A stretch of DNA of 14,655 nt. It comes from an uncultured Collinsella sp. (GTDB lineage Bacteria > Actinomycetota > Coriobacteriia > Coriobacteriales > Coriobacteriaceae). Positions 5,571 through 11,104 of this stretch are shown here, piece by piece. The DNA is taken from the NCBI GenBank assembly GCA_902495525.1, contig CABUXL010000037.1:1-14655 (forward strand), given 5' to 3'. The translations under genes and the position numbers were made by a program. Under the pieces are notes generated by a model. That model had not been told where the DNA came from and made no database searches. It saw only the letters and a program-made list of their open reading frames with translations. Numbering within the stretch: the first letter of the stretch is position 1; each line of letters begins with the position of its first letter.

Positions 5571-6401
5571 TTAATACTGCCACATGTGGTTGACGGGGCC
5601 GGAGCCTTTGCCCATGTCAAAGCCGGCGGCCAGAGCGCCTGTCAGGTAGGCCTTGCCGGCGTTGACGGCATCGGCAAGATCCATACCCTGGGCCAGCGCG
5701 CAGGCAATGGCGGACGAGAGCGTGCAGCCGGTGCCGTGTGTGTTATTGGTATCGATACGCTTGTGGCGGAACCACGTGGTGAGTGGATCTCCCAGATGGT
5801 TGCCCTCGTCATCGAGCGGCGCGGGTTCGGCCAGTACATCGTTGGCCTCGTTGACAAGATGCCCACCCTTAACGAGGGATGCGCAACCAAAGCGGCGGGT
5901 GAGGAGCATGGCAGCATTTTGCTGCGTGCGCTCGGAGTCGACCTCGTAGTCGAGCAGGGCCATGGCCTCGGGAATATTGGGCGTGATAACCGTCGCCAGC
6001 GGGAACAGGCGGCGAGTGAGCGCCTCGGCGGCATCTTCGGCAATCAGCCGCGCGCCTGAGGTGGCTACCATGACGGGGTCGACGACCACGTTTGTCGCGT
6101 TCCAGGCGCTCAGGCGGTCGGCGATAACATCGATAATCTCGACAGAAGAAACCATGCCGATCTTGACGGCGCTCGGGCGGATATCGTCAAAAACGGCGTC
6201 AATTTGCGCGGCTACGATATCTGGCGAGATATCCTGTACGGCGGTGACGCCCAAGGTGTTCTGTGCGGTGATAGCAGTGATGGCCGTCTCGGCATACAGG
6301 CGGTGCGCCGTGATGGTCTTGATGTCGGCCTGAATGCCGGCGCCACCGCTGGAGTCGGATCCTGCGATGGATAGAACGGCAGGTACCTTACTGCGATCCA
6401 T
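5571..6401 (-). CDS. thiD: Hydroxymethylpyrimidine/phosphomethylpyrimidine kinase ThiD
   Basis: 276 residues, the normal length for ThiD. It phosphorylates HMP to HMP-P and then HMP-PP, the pyrimidine substrate for thiamine phosphate synthase, using ATP in the cytoplasm. Ribokinase-fold motifs are clear: AGSDSSGGAGIQAD (13-26), VKIGMV (79-84), DPVMVATSG (108-116), TPNIPEA (140-146), VKGGH (177-181), and HGTGCTLSS (222-230) with the anion hole and catalytic Cys. ATG 6401 is preceded by AAGGGAG with 6 nt spacing. It lies 181 bp downstream of thiC on the same strand and probably has its own -10 at 6448-6453; read-through from thiC is possible. A PdxK/ThiD bifunctional role cannot be excluded, but the thiC neighbour favours thiamine synthesis. 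Confidence 0.97.
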   Translation of the reverse strand: MDRSKVPAVLSIAGSDSSGGAGIQADIKTITAHRLYAETAITAITAQNTLGVTAVQDISPDIVAAQIDAVFDDIRPSAVKIGMVSSVEIIDVIADRLSAWNATNVVVDPVMVATSGARLIAEDAAEALTRRLFPLATVITPNIPEAMALLDYEVDSERTQQNAAMLLTRRFGCASLVKGGHLVNEANDVLAEPAPLDDEGNHLGDPLTTWFRHKRIDTNNTHGTGCTLSSAIACALAQGMDLADAVNAGKAYLTGALAAGFDMGKGSGPVNHMWQY

Positions 6402-6447
6402 GTTCGCTCCCTTGTTCGGTCGGAATCAAATGGGTCTTTAAGCCAGC

Positions 6448-6453
6448 ATTATA
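6448..6453 (-). promoter_or_regulatory. Putative -10 box of thiD
   Basis: A perfect TATAAT on the minus strand, 46 bp upstream of the thiD ATG. The -35 position (6471-6476, CATAGA) is poor. A GC inverted repeat (GCCCGGG with CCCGGGC) lies just upstream and could end thiC transcripts or bind a regulator. Confidence 0.5.
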
Positions 6454-6506
6454 AAGATGCCCGGGCCGACTCTATGCCGAACCCGGGCGGGCGATGCAAT
6501 CTTTAC

Positions 6507-6543
6507 GCAAATGTAAGCAAATGTTCACACGTCAACAATTGAC
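6507..6543. repeat. Direct repeats and a small palindrome in the thiC-thiD gap
   Basis: GCAAATGT occurs at 6507-6514 and 6517-6524, exactly 10 bp apart, about one helical turn. It is followed at 6531-6543 by the palindrome GTCAA-CAA-TTGAC. The cluster lies after the thiC stop and about 55 bp upstream of the thiD -10. The arrangement resembles a binding site for a DNA-binding protein, but nothing identifies one. Confidence 0.4.
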
Positions 6544-6582
6544 AGGCACCAGCTCGCCGACAGAAGCGGCCGCGGCGACAGG

Positions 6583-7917
6583 CTAGTCCTCCATGCCGAG
6601 GTCGATCGTGGTGCCCTCGAAGATCTTGTTGACGGTGCGGACGGCGCACATCTTGCCACACATGGTGCAAGTGCCCTCGGTGGCGGCGGGGGACTCCTCG
6701 TAGCGCTTCTTGCCCGTAACCGGGTCGAGCGCGCACTCCCACATGGCGTCCCAGTCAAGCTTGCGGCGTGCCTGGCCCATCTTGTCGTCCATGTCGCGGG
6801 CGTGGGGCACCTTTTTGGCGATGTCGGCGGCGTGTGCGGCGATCTTGGTGGCCATGAGGCCGTCGAGCACATCCTGGGCGTTGGGCAGGCATAGGTGCTC
6901 TGCCGGTGTCACGTAGCACAGGAAGTCGGCACCGGAGCTGGCGGAGATGGCGCCGCCGATGGCAGCGGTGATGTGGTCGTAACCCACGCCGATATCGGTC
7001 ACCAGCGGCCCGAGCACATAGAACGGAGCATTGTGGCACAGGCGTTTCTGCAGTTTCATGTTGGCGGCGATCTCGTCGAGCGCCATGTGACCCGGGCCCT
7101 CGACCATGACCTGGACGCCGGCGGCCCAAGCGCGCTTGCACAGCTTGCCCAGCTCGATCATCTCAGCGGTCTCGGTGGCGTCGTTGGAGTCGTAGAGGCA
7201 GCCCGGGCGGCAGGAGTCGCCGAGCGAAATCGTCACGTCGTACTCGTGGCAAATCTCGAGCAACTCGTCGTAGAACTCATAGAATGGGTTCTCGTTACCG
7301 GTGACCTCCATCCAGCCAAACAGCAGTGAGCCGCCACGGCTCACGATGTTCATCAGGCGGCCGGTCTCCTTAAAGGTCTTGGTGACCGACTTGTTTATGC
7401 CGCAGTGGATGGTCATAAAGTCCACGCCGTCCTCGGCATGCGCGCGCACGACTTCGAACAGGTCGTCCTTGGTAAGCTTGACCAGCGGCTTTTCCATGTA
7501 GCCGATGGCGTCGTACATGGGGACGGTGCCCACCATGAGCGGGGTCTCGTCGATGAGCTGCTGGCGGAACTGACGCGTCTTGCCCGAGTTGGAGAGGTCC
7601 ATGATGGCGTCGGCGCCAAAGTCTTCAGCGATCTTGACCTTCTTCCATTCCTCGGCGGCATCGGCCTTGTCGCCCGAGATGCCCAGGTTGACGTTGACCT
7701 TGGTGGACAGGCCCTCACCGACGCCAAAGGCGCGCATGCCCTTTTTGATATGCACGATGTTGGCGGGAATGGCGATGCGGCCGTCGGCCACGCGCTCGCG
7801 GATGTACTCGGGGTCGCGATGCTCGCGCTCGGCGACTTCCTTCATCTGCGGCGTGATCTGCCCGGCACGGGCGAAGTCGATTTGCGTGACGAGCTTGGGC
7901 TCGGTCTGTGTGCTCAT
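6583..7917 (-). CDS. thiC: Phosphomethylpyrimidine synthase ThiC (short form)
   Basis: 444 residues, a radical-SAM enzyme that rearranges aminoimidazole ribotide into HMP-P, the first committed step of the thiamine pyrimidine branch. Visible signatures include IPANIVHIKKGMRAFGVGEG, NVNLGISGD, MDLSNSGKTRQFR, VMVEGPGH, DIGVGYDHI and the C-terminal cluster motif CTMCGKMC with Cys417, Cys420 and Cys424. The length is that of the short ThiC form lacking the N-terminal extension of the E. coli type. The cluster spacing here is Cx2Cx3C. The paralogue BzaF (anaerobic benzimidazole synthesis) looks similar, but the TPP riboswitch and adjacent thiD argue for ThiC. Start ATG 7917 has SD AAGGGAG 8 nt upstream; an in-frame ATG at 7941 overlaps the riboswitch and is rejected. 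Confidence 0.97.
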   Translation of the reverse strand: MSTQTEPKLVTQIDFARAGQITPQMKEVAEREHRDPEYIRERVADGRIAIPANIVHIKKGMRAFGVGEGLSTKVNVNLGISGDKADAAEEWKKVKIAEDFGADAIMDLSNSGKTRQFRQQLIDETPLMVGTVPMYDAIGYMEKPLVKLTKDDLFEVVRAHAEDGVDFMTIHCGINKSVTKTFKETGRLMNIVSRGGSLLFGWMEVTGNENPFYEFYDELLEICHEYDVTISLGDSCRPGCLYDSNDATETAEMIELGKLCKRAWAAGVQVMVEGPGHMALDEIAANMKLQKRLCHNAPFYVLGPLVTDIGVGYDHITAAIGGAISASSGADFLCYVTPAEHLCLPNAQDVLDGLMATKIAAHAADIAKKVPHARDMDDKMGQARRKLDWDAMWECALDPVTGKKRYEESPAATEGTCTMCGKMCAVRTVNKIFEGTTIDLGMED

Positions 7918-7921
7918 TGGC

Positions 7922-8016
7922 ACGGCTCCCTTCGTTGGCATTACCCATATCAGGTTTGCGGGTCAGGGCGGGCGCGCCCAGTCTCAGCCTGCCGTCTTGT
8001 CCTGCAAGCTCCCCGT
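7922..8016 (-). promoter_or_regulatory. TPP riboswitch (THI element) controlling thiC
   Basis: Read on the minus strand, the conserved aptamer blocks appear in order: ACGGGGAGC (8016-8008), GGCTGAGA (about 7989-7982), then ACCTGATATGGGTAATGCC and AACGAAGGGAG down to 7926. These match the THI-box consensus (GGGGUGC ... CUGAGA ... ACCUGAUcUGGaUAAUgCCAgCGuAGGGA). A P1 helix can form between ACGG (8016-8013) and CCGT (7925-7922). The SD of thiC (AAGGGAG) lies inside the aptamer just before the 3' strand of P1, and no terminator hairpin separates aptamer and start codon. Translational repression by TPP through SD occlusion is therefore the likely mode. Confidence 0.95.
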
Positions 8017-8032
8017 TTATGTAATGGGCTCA

Positions 8033-8038
8033 AGTATA
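8033..8038 (-). promoter_or_regulatory. Putative -10 box of thiC
   Basis: TATACT on the minus strand (5/6 to consensus) puts the transcription start near 8026, about 10 nt before the riboswitch aptamer. The -35 region is weak. On the opposite strand a possible -10 TACGAT for the divergent gene lies at 8050-8055, so the two promoters would be back to back. Confidence 0.55.
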
Positions 8039-8088
8039 GCTCGAATGGGTACGATTGGCCTAACGAGCGTGCCTGTGGGGAGGCGTAC

Positions 8089-8604
8089 ATGGAAGACAAG
8101 CATCTATATCGAGAGACACAATGGGATGTATCGGCCGAGGAAAGCCGTGCGCACCATGGCCTTGTCGCGATTGGTTTTGCGGTGCTTGCCGTGCTGGTGA
8201 TTGCCTTTTGTATCTGGACGTTCGGCGGTCGTGGCGGCGCCACCTGGGGGTTTGAAGCCGACGAGGGCCTGCCGATTATGACCATGAAAGTTTCTGGTGG
8301 CAACACGGTTGCCGCACCGGGCGACTATTGGTATCCGCGCGACGAGTTTGTGCAGCTGCAGCTGAGCGGCGGGTCTATTCCGGGCGAAGAAATCGAACGC
8401 GTGACGTTTGATGCGACGCTCAAAACGCTGACGGTGAAGCTCAAAGATCAAGGGGACGTGCCCACGACCATGGACATTGCGCTGACGGAATGGCGCTTGG
8501 AGCCCCCGGCGGGCGCTGCGGTATCCGAGGTGGAGCACGTTAAGATTACCTACCAAGATGGCTCGACAAGCGAGATTGCAAAGGCCGATGGCTTGGCGGA
8601 GTAA
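8089..8604 (+). CDS. Single-pass membrane protein of unknown function
   Basis: 171 residues. A charged cytoplasmic tail (1-23, MEDKHLYRETQWDVSAEESR then AHH) is followed by one hydrophobic segment (about 24-44, LVAIGFAVLAVLVIAFCIWTF) and an extracytoplasmic domain of about 125 residues. That domain has alternating strands and two lightly conserved-looking stretches, DYWYPRDEFVQLQLSGG and VKITYQDGSTSEIA. It lacks Cys residues after the membrane segment, a lipobox and known catalytic motifs. Topology is inferred from Arg/Lys before the segment and from length. I do not recognise the family. ATG 8089 has a good SD (GGGGAGG, 5 nt spacing). The gene is divergent from thiC and convergent with yaaA, 23 bp apart without a clear terminator. 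It might be a cell-envelope protein; function is not claimed. Confidence 0.85.
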   Translation: MEDKHLYRETQWDVSAEESRAHHGLVAIGFAVLAVLVIAFCIWTFGGRGGATWGFEADEGLPIMTMKVSGGNTVAAPGDYWYPRDEFVQLQLSGGSIPGEEIERVTFDATLKTLTVKLKDQGDVPTTMDIALTEWRLEPPAGAAVSEVEHVKITYQDGSTSEIAKADGLAE

Positions 8605-8627
8605 CGGGGTGTTTGGAAACGGCGGGT

Positions 8628-9437
8628 CTATTGTGCCTGCGCGTTCATGAAAACCAGGGTATTTTTGTCTGAAAGTTCGGGGATGTGCCGATAGCCGATG
8701 TTGAATGCGGTAAGTTCGCTTGCATCCTCGAGCTTGTTTTCTGCCATCCACCGCACCATGGAGCCGCGCGCCTTTTTGCTGGCGGTCGACCGTTGGATGG
8801 GCTTCCCGTTGCGGATACCCTCGCCAAAGAGGCATGTGACGGCCGTGGCGTCGCCTGCGAGGTGGGGCAGAACGGCTTTGGCATACTCTACGCTGGCGAG
8901 GTTGACGATCGTGGTGTTTGAGCCTGCCGGGGCGATAGCCCGCGCGAGCTTGTCGCTCCAAAACGCGTAGAGGTTTCGGGCATCGTCAACGGCAAGCTTC
9001 GCGCCCATCTCCAGCCGATACGGTTCGACGGCATGAAAGGGACGAACGCACCCGTAGAGGCCGGAGAGGATCCACAGATGGTCTTGCAGCCATGCGAGCT
9101 GCGCGGAATCCATCACCTCGGGTGCCATGCTCTGGTATTGAATGCCGTGATAGGACATGACGGCAGGGGAGAGGTGACGGGCGAGTGCGGGATTGTCGAG
9201 ATCGCCGCTTTTCAGGATGGGCCCGAACTCATGCAGGGTGTTGAGGCAAGGCCCCAGCAGTTTGTCACTCACGTTCCACAGCGCCTGCAGGCCGCCGCTG
9301 CCTTCATTCCGCTCGATATCTAGCAGTGCGCGGTGGAGGCGAGCCGTCTCGCGCACAAAGGGTGGGATGCCCAGGACTTCAAAAGCATCTTGGGCCGCGC
9401 GCATCTGCTTGGCGGGCGAAATGATGACCTGCAGCAT
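8628..9437 (-). CDS. yaaA: Peroxide stress protein YaaA (DUF328/UPF0246)
   Basis: 269 residues, normal for the family. In E. coli YaaA is induced by OxyR and lowers intracellular free iron during H2O2 stress, limiting DNA damage; structural work gave the family a DNA-binding helix-hairpin-helix-like element. Family signatures are intact: ISPAK (6-10), LSGLYGCVRPFHAVEPYRLE (124-143) with MG after it, NLASVEYAKAV (179-189) and KKARGSMVRW (221-230). Start ATG 9437 has SD GAGGAG with 5-6 nt spacing; a longer reading to 9638 overlaps the upstream aminopeptidase and its terminator and is rejected. It is downstream of apeA on the same strand, but a large terminator hairpin ends 3 nt before its SD, so expression may depend on read-through or an overlapping promoter. 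Confidence 0.96.
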   Translation of the reverse strand: MLQVIISPAKQMRAAQDAFEVLGIPPFVRETARLHRALLDIERNEGSGGLQALWNVSDKLLGPCLNTLHEFGPILKSGDLDNPALARHLSPAVMSYHGIQYQSMAPEVMDSAQLAWLQDHLWILSGLYGCVRPFHAVEPYRLEMGAKLAVDDARNLYAFWSDKLARAIAPAGSNTTIVNLASVEYAKAVLPHLAGDATAVTCLFGEGIRNGKPIQRSTASKKARGSMVRWMAENKLEDASELTAFNIGYRHIPELSDKNTLVFMNAQAQ

Positions 9438-9452
9438 GAACTCTCCTCTGCC

Positions 9453-9525
9453 AAAAAAGAAATTGCGGTGGAATACGGTCTGTTTTGGCCGTTTATGGGC
9501 CAGTTTAGTCCGTATTTCACCGCAA
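9453..9525 (-). terminator. Large intrinsic terminator/attenuator between apeA and yaaA
   Basis: Arms 9510-9525 and 9463-9478 form a 16-bp stem with one mismatch (TTGCGGTGAAATACGG against CCGTATTCCACCGCAA, minus strand). The 31-nt loop holds a secondary TGGCC/GGCCA pairing. On the minus strand the stem is followed at once by TTTCTTTTTT (9462-9453). This is a clear Rho-independent terminator for apeA. The yaaA SD starts 3 nt after the T-tract, which suggests attenuation. Confidence 0.9.
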
Positions 9526-9540
9526 CTGATGAAGGGTTGG

Positions 9541-10938
9541 TTAGGCGCGCTCGATGAAGGCCTTGTAGCCGCGATAGGCCTCGTAGATATCGGCCTTGTT
9601 GGCGACCTCCCACAGGGCATGCATGGACAGGACGGCAACGCCGGAGTCGATGACGTTCATGCCGTACTTGGCCATGATGTAGGCGATGGTGCCACCGCCG
9701 CCCGCGTTGACGCGGCCGAGCTCGCAGGTCTGGAAGTCCACGCCGGCCTCGTCCATGATGTCGCGGACGAGGGCCACGTACTCGGCGTCGGCGTCGTTTG
9801 AACCGCCCTTGCCGCGGCTGCCCGTATACTTGTTAAAGCACAGGCCGCGACCCATGAAGGCTGCGTTCTTGGTCTCGAACTTGCCGGCGTAGCCCGGGTC
9901 GAAGCCGGCGGACACGTCGGAGGAGAGCATGCGGCTGTGGGCGAGTGCACGGCGCAGGGCCAGCGGGCTATCCTCGCCGGCGAGCGTCATGATCTCGGCG
10001 ACGGTGTTCTCGAAGAAGCGGCTCGTCATGCCGGTGGCACCTACGGAGCCAATCTCCTCCTTGTCGACGATGAGTGTGATGCTCGTGCGCTCCACGTTGG
10101 CGACGTTGATCTGGGCGAGCATGGACGGATAGGCGCAGACACGGTCGTCATGGCCATAGCCCAGAATCATGGAGCGGTCGAGGCCCATGTCGCGGGCCGG
10201 GCCGGCGGGCACGACCTCAATCTCGGCGGAGAGGAAGTCCTCCTCCTCGACGTCGTACTGCTCCTTGAGGATATCCAGGAACATCTGCTTGACGGGCTCC
10301 TTGGGAGCGTCCTTGTCGTCCTCGTCAAACTTGACGGGGCGGCCGCCCACGATCACGTCGAGGATCTCGGCATCGACGGCATCCTTGGCGGGCTTGGCCA
10401 TCTGCTCGCTCGAGAGGTGGATCAGCAGGTCGGAGATGGTAAAGACCGGGTCGTCCGCCTTGTCGCCGATGTTGATGTCGACGGTGGTGCCGTCCTTTTT
10501 GCAGATGACGCCTACGAGTGCGAGCGGGGAAGCGACCCAGTGGTAGCTCTTGACCCCGCCATAGTAGTGCGTGTCGAGATAGGCCATGTCGCCGGCCTCG
10601 AAGGCGGGATTCTGCTTAAGGTCCAGGCGCGGCGAGTCCACGTGGGCGCCCAGGATGTTAAAGCCCTGCTCGAGCGGGGCGGTGCCCAGGTTGACGAGCA
10701 TAAGGTCCTTGCCGTGGTTGGCGGCGTACACCTTGTCGCCTGCCTTGAGCGCGCGGCCCTCGGCGATCACGGTCTCCAGATTGACGTAGCCCGCCTCCTC
10801 GGCCATCTTGATACCGGTCTTGACGCACAGGCGCTCGGTCTTGTTCTCGCTCAAAAACTGCTTATAGCCGCGGCAAAGCTCCTCGAGCTCCTCGACTTGC
10901 TGTGGCGTGTACTTTTTCCATGCGCAGGGACGCTCCAT
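9541..10938 (-). CDS. apeA: M18 family metallo-aminopeptidase
   Basis: 465 residues, the usual size for bacterial M18 (aspartyl aminopeptidase-like) enzymes. These are cytosolic, oligomeric, two-metal aminopeptidases that remove N-terminal residues from peptides. Ligand motifs are all present: GAHVDSPRLDL (97-107) with His99, YGHDDRV (261-267) with Asp264, DKEEIGSVGATGM (292-304) with the Glu pair 294/295, SSDVSAG (339-345) with Asp341, and SMHALWE (438-444) with His440. The Gly-rich GRVNAGGGGTIA (408-419) is also typical. Substrate preference (acidic or general neutral) cannot be read from sequence. ATG 10938 is preceded by AAAGGAG with 8 nt spacing; upstream in-frame ATGs run into the polA leader and are rejected. 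It is divergent from polA and ends at a strong terminator. Confidence 0.95.
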   Translation of the reverse strand: MERPCAWKKYTPQQVEELEELCRGYKQFLSENKTERLCVKTGIKMAEEAGYVNLETVIAEGRALKAGDKVYAANHGKDLMLVNLGTAPLEQGFNILGAHVDSPRLDLKQNPAFEAGDMAYLDTHYYGGVKSYHWVASPLALVGVICKKDGTTVDINIGDKADDPVFTISDLLIHLSSEQMAKPAKDAVDAEILDVIVGGRPVKFDEDDKDAPKEPVKQMFLDILKEQYDVEEEDFLSAEIEVVPAGPARDMGLDRSMILGYGHDDRVCAYPSMLAQINVANVERTSITLIVDKEEIGSVGATGMTSRFFENTVAEIMTLAGEDSPLALRRALAHSRMLSSDVSAGFDPGYAGKFETKNAAFMGRGLCFNKYTGSRGKGGSNDADAEYVALVRDIMDEAGVDFQTCELGRVNAGGGGTIAYIMAKYGMNVIDSGVAVLSMHALWEVANKADIYEAYRGYKAFIERA

Positions 10939-10978
10939 GACGCAGGCTCCTTTCGGATCGATCGTGCTGGTTGATGTA

Positions 10979-11011
10979 CCGTGAGCCATCGTATCACGCG
11001 CGGGCTCACGG
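10979..11011. promoter_or_regulatory. Palindrome flanking the putative extended -10 of apeA
   Basis: The arms CCGTGAGCC (10979-10987) and GGCTCACGG (11003-11011) are perfect 9-bp complements around a 15-bp centre. The centre carries the minus-strand extended -10 TGATACGAT (10996-10988), 49 bp upstream of the apeA ATG. Predicted transcription would start at about 10981, inside the left arm. An inverted repeat bracketing a -10 box is what a repressor operator looks like; a 5' UTR hairpin is less likely because only one arm would be transcribed. Confidence 0.5.
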
Positions 11012-11056
11012 TGGCGGGGGAGCTTGATGTGCGGTGGCCGCGGGGCGGGGAGCGTG

Positions 11057-11062
11057 TAAACT
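11057..11062 (+). promoter_or_regulatory. Possible -10 box of polA
   Basis: TAAACT (4/6 to TATAAT) lies 42 bp upstream of the polA ATG. The DNA before it is very GC-rich and offers no -35, so this is weak. Confidence 0.3.
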
Positions 11063-11104
11063 GGTGTGAGCAAACCGTGCCCACCCCAAAGCGAGGTATT
11101 CAAT

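Noticed and set aside
7942..8088. Long N-terminal extension of the membrane protein back through the thiC leader
   Set aside because: It would translate through the riboswitch antisense and part of thiC; ATG 8089 has a strong SD and a sensible N-terminal tail.
9937..10974. 345-codon plus-strand ORF over apeA
   Set aside because: Antisense to an intact M18 peptidase; no motif and no ribosome-binding site.
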